A stretch of DNA of 64,000 nt. It comes from Paraburkholderia dioscoreae. Lineage in GTDB: Bacteria; Pseudomonadota; Gammaproteobacteria; Burkholderiales; Burkholderiaceae. This document shows positions 1-8,812 of the stretch, piece by piece (the stretch's first letter is position 1; every line of letters starts with the position of its first letter). Both the position numbers and the translations under genes were made by a program. The notes under the pieces were generated by a model. It was not told the DNA's origin and searched no databases. It was given only the letters and a program-made list of their open reading frames with translations. The stretch spans positions 1,550,001-1,614,000 of the forward strand of contig NZ_LR699553.1 in NCBI RefSeq assembly GCF_902459535.1. The letters run 5' to 3'.

Positions 1-2
1 AG

Positions 3-1373
3 CCGCGCCACGCGCATCCGTTCGGCAATCTCGGACGTGTGCGCCGCTTTCTGGCGCCCGCGGTGGCGCGGCCGTTCGCGATCGTGGAGACTGTCGTGCT
101 CGTGCTGGTCGTACTGGCCGTGGCGCGGTGGCTTCATCCGGAAGACCCGTTGCTGCTGCGCTCCGGTTTTCCGTGGCTATGGCTGGTGTCCTTGCTGGTG
201 GCCTTGCGGTACGGCAGCCTGCTTGGTTTGCTGAGCGGGGCTTTCATACTCGGCGCATGGGCGCTCTTCTATCCGCATGGCGGCCCGTTCCCCGCGCTGT
301 ATTTCGCCGGCGGCCTGATCCAGACGATTCTCGCCGGGCATTTCGGCGATACCTGGGGCAGCCGCGCCGAACGCGCCTCCTCGCTGAACGATTACCTGAA
401 CGACCGTCTCGTTGCGTTGACCAACAGCCACTACCTGATGCGGCTGTCGCACGAGCGGCTCGAAAAGGATCTGCTTTCCCGGCCCACCACGCTGCGCGAT
501 TCGATTACCGAATTGCGCCGGCTGTCGGTCTCCAGCGAGACGGCGCTTGCAGTGCCGGCGGTTGCCAAAGAGGGACATCCGCTGGGCGGCGCGAGCGGCT
601 TGCTCGAATTCGTCGCGCAGGCCTGCCAGATCGAAGTCGCGGCGCTGTATCCGGTGCGTGATAACAAGCTCGACAGCGAGGCGATCGGCCGGATCGGCGA
701 TCCGTTCGAACTCGAAATGCACGACGAACTCGTGATGCATGCGCTCAACACGCTGAGCGTCGCGCATCTGAAGAACGAAGACACGGTCGTGCCGGTCAGC
801 CAGTACCTGGTCTGCGCGCCGCTGGTGTCGGCGGACGGTGAGCTGCGCGCGCTGCTCGTCGTCAAGCGCATGCCGTTCCTGTCGCTCAACTTCGACAACC
901 TGCAATTGCTGCTGGTGTTGCTCGGCTATTACGCCGACGGCGTCGAGCATTCCGCCTTCGTGCAGCGCATTCTCGATAGCGTGCCGAACTGCCCGTACGA
1001 ATTCGCGCTCGACCTGAGCCGTCTCGCGCGTCTTCAGCAGAAGGCGGGCGTGGCGTCGTCGCTCGTCGCGCTGGCTTTTCCGCGCGACGAAGAGGGCGAC
1101 TCGCTGTTCGAGCATGTGATGCGCCGCCGCCGCTCACTCGACGTGATGTGGCCGGTGCAAACGGCGAAGCAGTCGGTGCTGGTGAATCTGATGCCCGCCA
1201 CCGACACGACCGGCATCGACGGCTATCTGGCACGGATCGAAGCCAGCCTGACGGCACAGTTCAACACCGACCTGGAGCGTGCGCGCGTCGGCGTTCATAC
1301 GCTCCACCTGGAGGGCGACGAGCCCGGCGCGGCGCTGATGCGCCTTCTCAAACGAAGCGGCCTCGATGTCTAA
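3..1373 (+). CDS. pelD: PelD, c-di-GMP-binding inner-membrane regulator of Pel export (5' end outside window)
   Basis: Receptor that activates Pel polysaccharide synthesis when it binds cyclic di-GMP at the inner membrane. About four hydrophobic segments come first, then a GAF-like region, then a degenerate GGDEF domain without a GGDEF active-site motif. An inhibitory-site type RxxD (RSLD, codons at 1131-1142) is present, and an Arg 31 residues later (codon 1233-1235) matches in spacing the third c-di-GMP contact known from Pseudomonas PelD. The frame is open to the left edge. The first possible start inside is GTG at 39, but homologues carry some 20 more N-terminal residues, so the true start is probably outside the window. 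The 3' end overlaps pelE by 8 bp. Identity is firm from family resemblance plus the pelEFG context. Confidence 0.93.
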   Translation, partial: PRHAHPFGNLGRVRRFLAPAVARPFAIVETVVLVLVVLAVARWLHPEDPLLLRSGFPWLWLVSLLVALRYGSLLGLLSGAFILGAWALFYPHGGPFPALYFAGGLIQTILAGHFGDTWGSRAERASSLNDYLNDRLVALTNSHYLMRLSHERLEKDLLSRPTTLRDSITELRRLSVSSETALAVPAVAKEGHPLGGASGLLEFVAQACQIEVAALYPVRDNKLDSEAIGRIGDPFELEMHDELVMHALNTLSVAHLKNEDTVVPVSQYLVCAPLVSADGELRALLVVKRMPFLSLNFDNLQLLLVLLGYYADGVEHSAFVQRILDSVPNCPYEFALDLSRLARLQQKAGVASSLVALAFPRDEEGDSLFEHVMRRRRSLDVMWPVQTAKQSVLVNLMPATDTTGIDGYLARIEASLTAQFNTDLERARVGVHTLHLEGDEPGAALMRLLKRSGLDV

Positions 1374-2376
1374 GACCCTTTCTTTCATCGTCGGCGCGCT
1401 GGCGGCCGTGGTGGCCGTGATCGTGCAATACCTGGCGATCGCGAGCCTGCTGCAACCGGCCGGCGCGACCGATCCGCTGCTGCGCTTTTTCGCGCTGCAG
1501 GCATTGGCCGGACTCGCCGAAGCCGTCGCGTTCCGCTCGTGGCTGCCGCTGAATTATCGCGAGCCCCGGGCGCTCTCGTTGCTGTTCCTGTGGCTCGCCT
1601 GTACCTTCGTGCCGCTGTTCGGCGGCCTCGTGGTGCTGAGTAGCTGCATCTGGGCTGCGCTCTTTCCGGCCAGCAAGGACAGCGATCAACTCGCCGACGT
1701 GCCGCGCCCGGAATTCGTCACGTATCTGGTGTCGCGCGTTTCGCACGGCGGCGGCGCGCGGTTGCAGGCGCGGCTCGCGAATACCCAGGTATCGCCCACC
1801 GACCGGTTGTCGGCGCTCGTGGCGATCCAGAGCATGCCCACCCGCACCACCGGCACGTTGCTGCGCGAGCTGCTGGCCGATCCGCTCGAAGACATCCGCC
1901 TGATCGCTTACGGCACGCTCGACCACGCCGAAAACGAAATCATGCAGAAGATCTTCCGGACCAGCAAGGCACTGGAAGTGACCGGCAACGACACCGAGCG
2001 GCACGCGCTCAACCGCATGCTGGCCGAACTGTATTTCGAACTCGTGTACCAGAACCTCGTGCAGGGCGCGGTCTACCGCCACACGCTGCAACAGGCCGAT
2101 CGCTACGCGCAGACGGCGCTCGAAACCGATCCGACCGATGCGGCGCTATGGCTGATTCGCGGCCGTCTCGCACTGGCGAATGCGTTGCCCGATGCCGCGC
2201 ACGAATACATTGCGCACGCGCTCGAACTGGGCTTCCCGCGTGAGCGGCTGGTGCCGTGGCTCGCGGAAGCCGATTTCCTGCGCGGCGACTACGCTCGTGT
2301 CTCGCAGCTTCTCGCATCGCTGGGCAATGCGGCCGCGTTGCCCACACTCAAACCGGTTGTGAAGTACTGGTCATGA
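1366..2376 (+). CDS. pelE: PelE, membrane/TPR component of the Pel synthase complex
   Basis: 336 residues. About three hydrophobic segments lie in the first 100 residues, followed by a soluble helical region whose last 120 residues look like tetratricopeptide repeats (alternating Ala/Leu/Tyr helices). In Pseudomonas PelE forms an inner-membrane complex with PelD, PelF and PelG and scaffolds the glycosyltransferase. The ATG lies inside the last codons of pelD, and the stop is overlapped by the pelF start, so translation of the three genes is probably coupled. Sequence conservation of PelE is low across species; position in the operon is the main support. Confidence 0.88.
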   Translation: MSKTLSFIVGALAAVVAVIVQYLAIASLLQPAGATDPLLRFFALQALAGLAEAVAFRSWLPLNYREPRALSLLFLWLACTFVPLFGGLVVLSSCIWAALFPASKDSDQLADVPRPEFVTYLVSRVSHGGGARLQARLANTQVSPTDRLSALVAIQSMPTRTTGTLLRELLADPLEDIRLIAYGTLDHAENEIMQKIFRTSKALEVTGNDTERHALNRMLAELYFELVYQNLVQGAVYRHTLQQADRYAQTALETDPTDAALWLIRGRLALANALPDAAHEYIAHALELGFPRERLVPWLAEADFLRGDYARVSQLLASLGNAAALPTLKPVVKYWS

Positions 2377-4025
2377 TGAAAGAACTCCCGATCCGACGTG
2401 CCGCCGATGCCGATGTCTGCCTGCTGCTGGAAGGCACGTTCCCGTTCGTGCGTGGCGGCGTGTCGAGCTGGGTCAACGAAATGATCCGCTCGTACCCGGA
2501 GATCCGTTTCGCGATTGTCTTTATCGGCAGCCGGGAACAGGACTACGCCGGGGTTGCCTATGCGCTGCCGGAAAACGTCGTGCATCTCGAAACGCATTAT
2601 CTGTACGAGCAGGCGGTCGCGGACTTTCAACCGCGTGCCGTGGATGGCGACGCCGCCGCGTTCGCGCACTCGCAGGCATTGCACGACGCGCTGCGCGATC
2701 CGCGCAACGGCCGGGACGCCGGCGAGCTGATGGCCAGTATGATCCCGATGCTCGGCGCACACGGCGCGCTGAACGAGGAACAGTTCCTGTCGAGCCGTGC
2801 GGCGTGGGACACCATTGTCGATCAGTATCAGAAGTACTGTACCGATCCGTCGTTTACCGATTACTTCTGGACCGTGCGGATCATGCACAAGCCGCTGTGG
2901 CAACTCGCGCGCGTCGCCGAGAAACTGCTGCCGGCGAAGGTTTATCACACGGTATCGACAGGTTATGGCGGCTTTCTCGGCGCCTTGATGCATTACCGCA
3001 CGGGCCGCCCGCTGCTGGTTTCCGAACACGGCATCTATACGAAGGAACGCAAGATCGACTTGCTGCAGAGCCAGTGGATTCGCGACAACCGTGGTGTGTT
3101 CGAACGCGATATTTCGCGCGTCAGCTATTTCCGCGAGCTGTGGGTGCGTTTCTTCGAAGCGATCGGCAAGCTCGCTTACGACGCCGCCGACGACATCGTC
3201 GCGCTGTACGAGGCGAACCGCCAGCGCCAGATCACGGACGGCGCGCGCGCCGAGCGCACGCAATGCATACCGAACGGTATCGACGTCGACGCGCTGGGGC
3301 CGCTGGTGGCCGAGCGCAAACCGCGCTCGCACCGCGTGGTGGCGCTGATCGGGCGGGTGGTGCCGATCAAGGACATCAAGACCTTCATTCGCGCGATCTT
3401 CATTGCGTCGCGGACCATGCCGAATCTGGAAGGCTGGATCATCGGGCCGGAAGAGGAAGATCCCGCCTACGCGCTCGAATGCCGCGCGCTCGTGGAGAGT
3501 CTCGGGCTCGGCCGCAATGTGAAATTCCTCGGTTTCCAGCGCATCGACGACATGCTGCCGCAAGTGGACGTGATCGCGCTGACCTCGATCAGCGAGGCGC
3601 TGCCGCTGGTGGTGCTGGAGGGCTTCGCGGCCGGCGTGCCGGCCATCACAACGGATGTGGGCTCGTGCCGCCAGCTGATCGAAGGCATGGATGCGGAAGA
3701 TCGCGCGCTCGGTTCGGCCGGCATGGTGGTTCAGCTCGCGGACCCGGCGGCGTTTGCCCAGGCGGTGCTGTCGCTGCTCGCCGACGAGACCCGCTGGCAC
3801 GCCGCGCAGCAGGCCGGACTCGCGCGCGTGCGCCGCTATTACACCAGGAAGCAGATGATCGACCGCTATCGCACCCTGTATGACCGGCTTTCCGCCATGC
3901 CGGATCGCGAGCGCAACGGCACGGCCGCCGACGCGGCGCGCTGCCCGATGCACCACGCCACTCAATCCGGGGCGGAGCCGCGCGTGCAGCCGGCGCAGTC
4001 CGTTCAATCGCGGGAGACACGCTGA
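2373..4025 (+). CDS. pelF: PelF, GT4 glycosyltransferase polymerising Pel
   Basis: Cytosolic family GT4 glycosyltransferase, 550 residues, that polymerises the GalNAc-rich Pel polysaccharide from UDP-sugars. The start is taken at ATG 2373 because it overlaps the pelE stop as ATGA and begins the conserved N-terminus (LLLEGTFPFVRGGVSSW); an in-frame extension upstream lies entirely within pelE. GT4 hallmarks are visible: a Gly-rich N-terminal loop (RGGVSSW), a central LIGRVVPIKD segment, and the E-x7-E nucleotide-binding motif (EALPLVVLE) followed by GFAAGVP. The C-terminal 50 residues are variable and longer than in Pseudomonas PelF (507 aa). It overlaps pelG by one base. Confidence 0.94.
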   Translation: MMKELPIRRAADADVCLLLEGTFPFVRGGVSSWVNEMIRSYPEIRFAIVFIGSREQDYAGVAYALPENVVHLETHYLYEQAVADFQPRAVDGDAAAFAHSQALHDALRDPRNGRDAGELMASMIPMLGAHGALNEEQFLSSRAAWDTIVDQYQKYCTDPSFTDYFWTVRIMHKPLWQLARVAEKLLPAKVYHTVSTGYGGFLGALMHYRTGRPLLVSEHGIYTKERKIDLLQSQWIRDNRGVFERDISRVSYFRELWVRFFEAIGKLAYDAADDIVALYEANRQRQITDGARAERTQCIPNGIDVDALGPLVAERKPRSHRVVALIGRVVPIKDIKTFIRAIFIASRTMPNLEGWIIGPEEEDPAYALECRALVESLGLGRNVKFLGFQRIDDMLPQVDVIALTSISEALPLVVLEGFAAGVPAITTDVGSCRQLIEGMDAEDRALGSAGMVVQLADPAAFAQAVLSLLADETRWHAAQQAGLARVRRYYTRKQMIDRYRTLYDRLSAMPDRERNGTAADAARCPMHHATQSGAEPRVQPAQSVQSRETR

Positions 4026-5398
4026 TGGCGGGTATCGGCTTCGAATTGCGCAAGATCATGCGCCGCGACACGCTGACCGGCGTGGCGCGCGCCTATGCCT
4101 ACGCGGGCCTGATCAGTTCCGGGCCGCTGATCCTGTCGATCTTCGGGATCCTGATCATCGGCCTGATCAGTCTCACCTCGGTGATCCCGACCTTCGCGAT
4201 CGTGCAGTTTCAGGTGTCGGTCACCTATCTGATCGCGCTCAGCCTGATTCTCACCGGGCCGCTGCAGTTGTCGTTCACGCGGTTCATTTCCGACCGGCTG
4301 TTCGAAAAACGCGATGACCTCGTGCTGTCGAACTATAACGGCGTGGTGCTGGTGTCGTCGATTCTCGCCAGCGTGGTCGCGGTGATCGCGATGCTGGTGG
4401 GTTTCCGCGAGGAACCGCTGATCTATCGCTTGCTGATGATTACGGGCTTTGTCGTGGTCAGCAACATCTGGATCGCCGTGATCTTTCTGTCGAGCGTGAA
4501 GCAGTATCGGCAAATCCTGCTGGTGTTCGCCGTGGGCTATGCGTGCGTGGTGTGCCTCGCGCTCGCGTTGAACGGTTATGGACTTGTCGGATTGCTCGGC
4601 GGATTCGTGGCGGGGCACATCGTGCTGCTCGCCGGCTTGTCGGGTCTGATCTACCGCAATTACCGCAGCGAGCGTTTCGTTTCGTTCGAAGTGTTCGAGC
4701 GGCGCTTCGCCTATCCGAGCCTCGCGCTGGTCGGCCTGTTGTTCAACATCGGCGTGTGGCTCGACAAGTTCATGTTCTGGTATGCGCCGGGTACGGGCAC
4801 CCGGGTCATCGGCCCGCTGCACGCGTCGGTGATTTACGACATTCCGATTTTTATCGCCTACGTGTGCGTGATGCCCGGCATGGCGACCTTCCTCGTGCGC
4901 ATCGAGGCGGATTTCGTCGAGTACTACGACGCTTTCTACGACGCCGTGCGCAGCGGCGCGACGCTGCGCCATATCAACGAAATGCGCGACATGATGGTGG
5001 GCAGCGTGCGGGCCGGTCTGTATGAAATCATCAAGGTGCAGGCGGTGGTGCTGTTGCTGATCATCGCCTTCGGCGAGCGCGTGCTGGGCTCGCTGGGCAT
5101 TTCGCCGCTCTATATGCCGCTGCTGGTGGTGGACGTGGTGTCGGCGAGTCTGCAGGTGCTGCTGCTGGGGCTGCTCAACGTGTTCTTCTATCTCGACGGG
5201 CGGCGCGTCGTGCTGCGGCTCACCGGCGCATTCGTCGTGCTGAACGGACTCTTCACCGGCATCACGCTCAGACTCGGGCCGGATTTCTACGGCTATGGAT
5301 TTGCGCTGGCGCTGCTGGTCGTGGTGGTGGCGGCAGTGAAAGTGCTCGACCACAAATTCATGTCTTTGGAATACGAAACGTATATGTTGCGGGGTTGA
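4025..5398 (+). CDS. pelG: PelG, multi-spanning Pel export/flippase protein
   Basis: 457-residue integral membrane protein with about 12 hydrophobic segments, the size and layout of PelG, a MATE/Wzx-like member of the multidrug/oligosaccharidyl-lipid/polysaccharide superfamily. It is thought to move the Pel chain across the inner membrane together with PelD, E and F. The conserved N-terminus MAGIGFELRK is present. The ATG shares its A with the TGA stop of pelF. It is the last of the tightly overlapping pel genes; 133 bp separate it from the next gene. Confidence 0.94.
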   Translation: MAGIGFELRKIMRRDTLTGVARAYAYAGLISSGPLILSIFGILIIGLISLTSVIPTFAIVQFQVSVTYLIALSLILTGPLQLSFTRFISDRLFEKRDDLVLSNYNGVVLVSSILASVVAVIAMLVGFREEPLIYRLLMITGFVVVSNIWIAVIFLSSVKQYRQILLVFAVGYACVVCLALALNGYGLVGLLGGFVAGHIVLLAGLSGLIYRNYRSERFVSFEVFERRFAYPSLALVGLLFNIGVWLDKFMFWYAPGTGTRVIGPLHASVIYDIPIFIAYVCVMPGMATFLVRIEADFVEYYDAFYDAVRSGATLRHINEMRDMMVGSVRAGLYEIIKVQAVVLLLIIAFGERVLGSLGISPLYMPLLVVDVVSASLQVLLLGLLNVFFYLDGRRVVLRLTGAFVVLNGLFTGITLRLGPDFYGYGFALALLVVVVAAVKVLDHKFMSLEYETYMLRG

Positions 5399-5531
5399 AG
5401 CGAAAGCGTTGCTGTTTTTGATCCTGCCTCATGCGAGGCCTGCCGTTCTGTAACGGTGGTGCCTCGCGCGTGGGGAGGCGAACCGGCGCGCCCGCGCCCT
5501 CGGCCTGACACCGTTCGACTTCGGATTCCAC

Positions 5532-6704
5532 ATGCCTCAGTATGACTTTGGCCCGCTTCAGCGGGCCGCTCGCGCGCGCCTTGCTTTCAATGTCCAATGT
5601 GCCGGCCGGCTGGCGCGTCGATGGATCGGCGCGGCTGTCGCTATCGCCGCTACTGGCTCGATGGCCGCTTGCGGAGGTGGGTCGGGCGGCAGCGGGGCTA
5701 ACTCCGCTAACGTTTCCAGCTCTTCCACCTCTTCTAACTCGAACAATTCGGCGAATTCGACCGGCTCGGCGAATCCCGCGACGAACGCGAACAGCAACGC
5801 GAATACCAACACGCAGCCGATGAGCCCCACGCCGGCGATCTCCGCGGCTCGCGCGTTGCCGGCCCAGCCGGTGTGGGCGGCCTATTACGGCCTGGGCAGC
5901 GCGCTCGACATCGCCCAGGCCGCGGCCACGTTCAAATTGATCGTGATCGACGCGGATCCCGGTAACGGCACGCCTGCCTTCTCCGCGGCGCAGATCGCGG
6001 CGTTGAAGGCGGATGGCGCGAAAGTGCTCAGTTATCTGAATTTCGGCGCGTGCGAGAAATCGCGCACTTACTGGAACACTGTCCCCTCGGGCTTCGTGTC
6101 GTGTGGCGCGAATACGTCGGCGCAAATCAGCAAATATCAGGGCTTCCAGGAATACTGGATGAATCCCGCCAATGCCGACTATCAGAATCTGCTCGTCAAC
6201 TACGTGGCGGCGCGGCTCGCGGCAACCGGTGTCGACGGTTTCATGCTGGATAACTTCGAGATCGTCGGGCACGGCGCCGGTTCGTCCACCGCTCCGTGCG
6301 ATGCGGCCTGTGCGCAAGGCGGCCTCGATCTCGTCAAGCAACTACGCGACCGCTTTCCGGACCTTGTGCTGGTGCCCAATGCCGCGCCGGTGCAGGCTAT
6401 CGGCGGGACGACGGGAGGCGTATCGTTTCCGTGGCTGATCGACGGCGTGATAGCCGAGCAGGTCTTCCTGCCGTCGACGAGCACGTCGGTGGTGCAGCAG
6501 TTGAAGTCGTGGCAAAGCACCGAGCAGAACCTCGGGCGCAACGGGTTCTTCGCAGGGTCGCTCGACTATGTGTCGTCGTGCACGGCGAGTTCGACCGCGC
6601 AAACCGCGTGGACGGCCGCGCAACAGGCGGGGTTCAGTCCGTCGATCTCGATTGCGTCGCTCGATAGTATCTGCTGGTGGTCGTTCCTGCCGGTGGGCAG
6701 TTAG
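5532..6704 (+). CDS. Exported lipoprotein with GH114/PelA-hydrolase-like domain
   Basis: 390 residues. A long basic N-terminus is followed by a hydrophobic stretch and a lipobox (SMAAC, around residue 47), so the protein is predicted to be a lipoprotein. Residues ~48-100 are a Gly/Ser/Asn-rich linker that probably serves as a flexible spacer. From ~115 on there is an alpha-galactosaminidase-like (GH114-type) TIM barrel: WAAYYG near its start, LIVIDAD, SYLNFGACE, DGFMLDNFE, and an acidic residue in IAEQVF where PelA has its catalytic Glu. These resemble the N-terminal hydrolase domain of PelA, which cleaves Pel. The gene lies directly behind pelG on the same strand. A role in trimming or releasing Pel is inferred from context; the exact substrate is unknown. 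Confidence 0.82.
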   Translation: MPQYDFGPLQRAARARLAFNVQCAGRLARRWIGAAVAIAATGSMAACGGGSGGSGANSANVSSSSTSSNSNNSANSTGSANPATNANSNANTNTQPMSPTPAISAARALPAQPVWAAYYGLGSALDIAQAAATFKLIVIDADPGNGTPAFSAAQIAALKADGAKVLSYLNFGACEKSRTYWNTVPSGFVSCGANTSAQISKYQGFQEYWMNPANADYQNLLVNYVAARLAATGVDGFMLDNFEIVGHGAGSSTAPCDAACAQGGLDLVKQLRDRFPDLVLVPNAAPVQAIGGTTGGVSFPWLIDGVIAEQVFLPSTSTSVVQQLKSWQSTEQNLGRNGFFAGSLDYVSSCTASSTAQTAWTAAQQAGFSPSISIASLDSICWWSFLPVGS

Positions 6705-6742
6705 CACCAGCCGCCTGAAGCGGGCCGGCTGGCCTGCACAAC

Positions 6743-7660
6743 ATGAAAGAGGAGCCGGGCTTGCCTGAGCACGATCACGACCGATGTTCCACATTGCGCG
6801 CGCTGCTGCGCCGTGTGAGCCGGCTCGCGCGCATGGCCGCATTCAGCGCGCTGGCTTCGGTGGCGCATGCGCAGGGCGCGGCGGACGCTCCGGTGGGACC
6901 GTCGGTGGCGCTGTACTACGGCGCGAATCCGCCGGTAGAAGAACTGTCCGCATTCGATGTCGTGGTGGTCGATCCCGACGCGCACTTCAATCCGCGTGCT
7001 CACGCGAAAGCGCATCCCGCGTGGTTCGCCTACGTGAGCGTGGGTGAAGTGAACCCGCATCGCGCGTATTACAGCGCAATGCCGTCTGCCTGGCTGCTGA
7101 CTGTCAATGAAGCGTGGGCTTCGCATGTGGTCGATCAGACGGCCGCCGATTGGCCGGCGTTTTTCGTGGACAAGGTGATCGCGCCGCTCTGGAAAAAAGG
7201 CTTTCGCGGCTTTTTCCTCGACACGCTCGATTCCTATCACCTGGTCGCCAAAACCGCTGCCACGCGAGCCGCGCAGGAAGCAGGGCTGGTGCGGGTGATC
7301 CGCGCGATCAAGACGCGCTATCCACGAGCGAAGCTGATCTTCAACCGGGGCTTCGAAGTGTTGCCGCAGGTCCATGATCTTGCCTACGTGGTCGCATTCG
7401 AATCGCTGTATCGCGGTTGGGACGCCGGCAAGCAACGCTATACGGAAGTGCCGCAGGCCGATCGCGACTGGCTGCTCGCGCAGGCGGCGACCGTCCGCGG
7501 TCAGTACAGGCTGCCGGTGCTGGCCATCGACTATTGCTCGCCCGCGGACGACGCCTGCGCAACCGAAACCACCGCGCGCATCGCGCAAGCCGGAATCATG
7601 CCTTACGTGACCGACGGCGGACTCGCGACGGTCGGCGTGGGTCTGACCGGGCGGCAATGA
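6743..7660 (+). CDS. Stand-alone PelA-type hydrolase domain protein, secreted
   Basis: 305 residues. A basic region and hydrophobic core ending in VAHAQG look like a signal peptide; ATG 6833 is a possible shorter start. The mature part closely resembles the N-terminal hydrolase domain of Pseudomonas PelA: ALYYGANPP, FAYVSVGEV, WPAFFVDKV, FRGFFLDTLDS and VAFES, whose Glu corresponds to the PelA catalytic Glu. The protein ends right after this barrel; the linker and C-terminal deacetylase part of full-length PelA (about 950 aa) are absent. It sits 38 bp after the other GH114-like gene. Likely a periplasmic Pel hydrolase. Whether a separate deacetylase or full PelA lies upstream of the window cannot be seen. 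Confidence 0.85.
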   Translation: MKEEPGLPEHDHDRCSTLRALLRRVSRLARMAAFSALASVAHAQGAADAPVGPSVALYYGANPPVEELSAFDVVVVDPDAHFNPRAHAKAHPAWFAYVSVGEVNPHRAYYSAMPSAWLLTVNEAWASHVVDQTAADWPAFFVDKVIAPLWKKGFRGFFLDTLDSYHLVAKTAATRAAQEAGLVRVIRAIKTRYPRAKLIFNRGFEVLPQVHDLAYVVAFESLYRGWDAGKQRYTEVPQADRDWLLAQAATVRGQYRLPVLAIDYCSPADDACATETTARIAQAGIMPYVTDGGLATVGVGLTGRQ

Positions 7661-7704
7661 GCGGCGAGCCGCTCGAGTTGAATCGATAGAAAGGGGAAAT
7701 TCGC

Positions 7705-8727
7705 ATGGTCTTGAAGGGCACGATTCTGGTAACCGGCGGTGCCGGCTTTATCGGTTCGCATACCTGCGTGGAATTGCTGAACGGCGGTTACGACGTGGTC
7801 GTGGTCGACAACCTCGTCAACAGCAACCGCGAGTCGCTCAAACGCGTGGAGCAGATTACCGGCAAGCGCGTGGCGTTCTACGAAACGGATTCACGCGACG
7901 AAGCCGCGTTGCAGCACATTTTCGACGCGCACCCGGTGACCGGCGCGATTCACTTCGCGGCGTTGAAAGCGGTGGGTGAATCGGTCTCCAGGCCGATCGA
8001 GTACTACGACAACAATCTCGGCAGTCTGCTTACGCTGCTCGCGGTCATGCGCGCACGCAATGTGAAGCAGTTCGTGTTCAGTTCGTCGGCCACGGTGTAT
8101 GGCGTGCCGAAGACCTCGCCGATCGACGAATCGTTTCCGTTATCGGCCACGAATCCGTACGGCCAGACGAAGCTGATCGCCGAACAGGTGCTGCGCGACC
8201 TGGAAGTGTCGGATCCGTCATGGCGTATCGCCACGCTGCGTTATTTCAATCCGGTCGGTGCGCACGAGAGCGGTCTGATCGGCGAAGACCCGGGCGGCGT
8301 TCCCAATAACCTCATGCCGTATGTCGCGCAAGTGGCGGTCGGCAAGCTGGCGAAGCTGCGCGTATTCGGTGGCGATTACGACACGCCGGACGGCACCGGC
8401 GTGCGCGATTACATCCATGTGGTGGACCTGGCGCGCGGACACCTGGCCGCGCTCGACGCGCTGGTGAGGCGCGATGCGAGCTTTGTGGTGAATCTCGGCA
8501 CGGGGCAGGGCTATAGCGTGCTGGACGTGGTGCGCTCGTTCGAAAAGACATCGGCGAGGCCGGTGCCTTATGAAATCGTGGCGCGCCGTCCAGGCGACGT
8601 GGCGTCCTGTTTTGCCGATCCGTCCGCCGCTGAAAAGCTGCTCGGCTGGCGCGCGCAGTACGGCATCGAACGGATGTGCGCGGACCACTGGCGCTGGCAG
8701 TCGACCAATCCTGCCGGTTACGCCTGA
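7705..8727 (+). CDS. galE: UDP-glucose 4-epimerase
   Basis: 340-residue short-chain dehydrogenase-type epimerase interconverting UDP-Glc/UDP-Gal and, in many bacteria, UDP-GlcNAc/UDP-GalNAc. The NAD-binding loop GGAGFIGSH (residues 11-19), the SSSATVYG segment with the catalytic Ser/Thr, and the YxxxK dyad (Tyr152, Lys156) are present. Length is normal. A good ribosome site (aaagggg) precedes ATG 7705. It follows the Pel hydrolase genes by 44 bp on the same strand. Because Pel contains GalNAc, a local galE probably supplies UDP-GalNAc; that is an inference from position. Confidence 0.94.
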   Translation: MVLKGTILVTGGAGFIGSHTCVELLNGGYDVVVVDNLVNSNRESLKRVEQITGKRVAFYETDSRDEAALQHIFDAHPVTGAIHFAALKAVGESVSRPIEYYDNNLGSLLTLLAVMRARNVKQFVFSSSATVYGVPKTSPIDESFPLSATNPYGQTKLIAEQVLRDLEVSDPSWRIATLRYFNPVGAHESGLIGEDPGGVPNNLMPYVAQVAVGKLAKLRVFGGDYDTPDGTGVRDYIHVVDLARGHLAALDALVRRDASFVVNLGTGQGYSVLDVVRSFEKTSARPVPYEIVARRPGDVASCFADPSAAEKLLGWRAQYGIERMCADHWRWQSTNPAGYA

Positions 8728-8734
8728 GACTCAA

Positions 8735-8761
8735 CTCGAACTCAGCTCGAACTCAGCTCGA
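8735..8761 (+). repeat. 11-bp tandem direct repeat, 2.4 copies
   Basis: Two full copies of ctcgaactcag (8735-8745, 8746-8756) and a partial third lie between the galE stop and the glmS start. Probably slippage-derived; no function is evident. Confidence 0.7.
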
Positions 8762-8812
8762 TCCGGGGCGGCTCGCCCCATCCGGTACAACATCACGTGG
8801 GAAAGCAATTTT

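Noticed and set aside
2289..4007. Long antisense frame opposite pelF
   Set aside because: High-GC third-position shadow of pelF; composition (His/Arg/Ala-rich) and lack of any motif do not fit a real protein.
5426..5439. gcctc-atgc-gaggc hairpin after pelG
   Set aside because: Five-bp stem without T-run; unlikely to matter.
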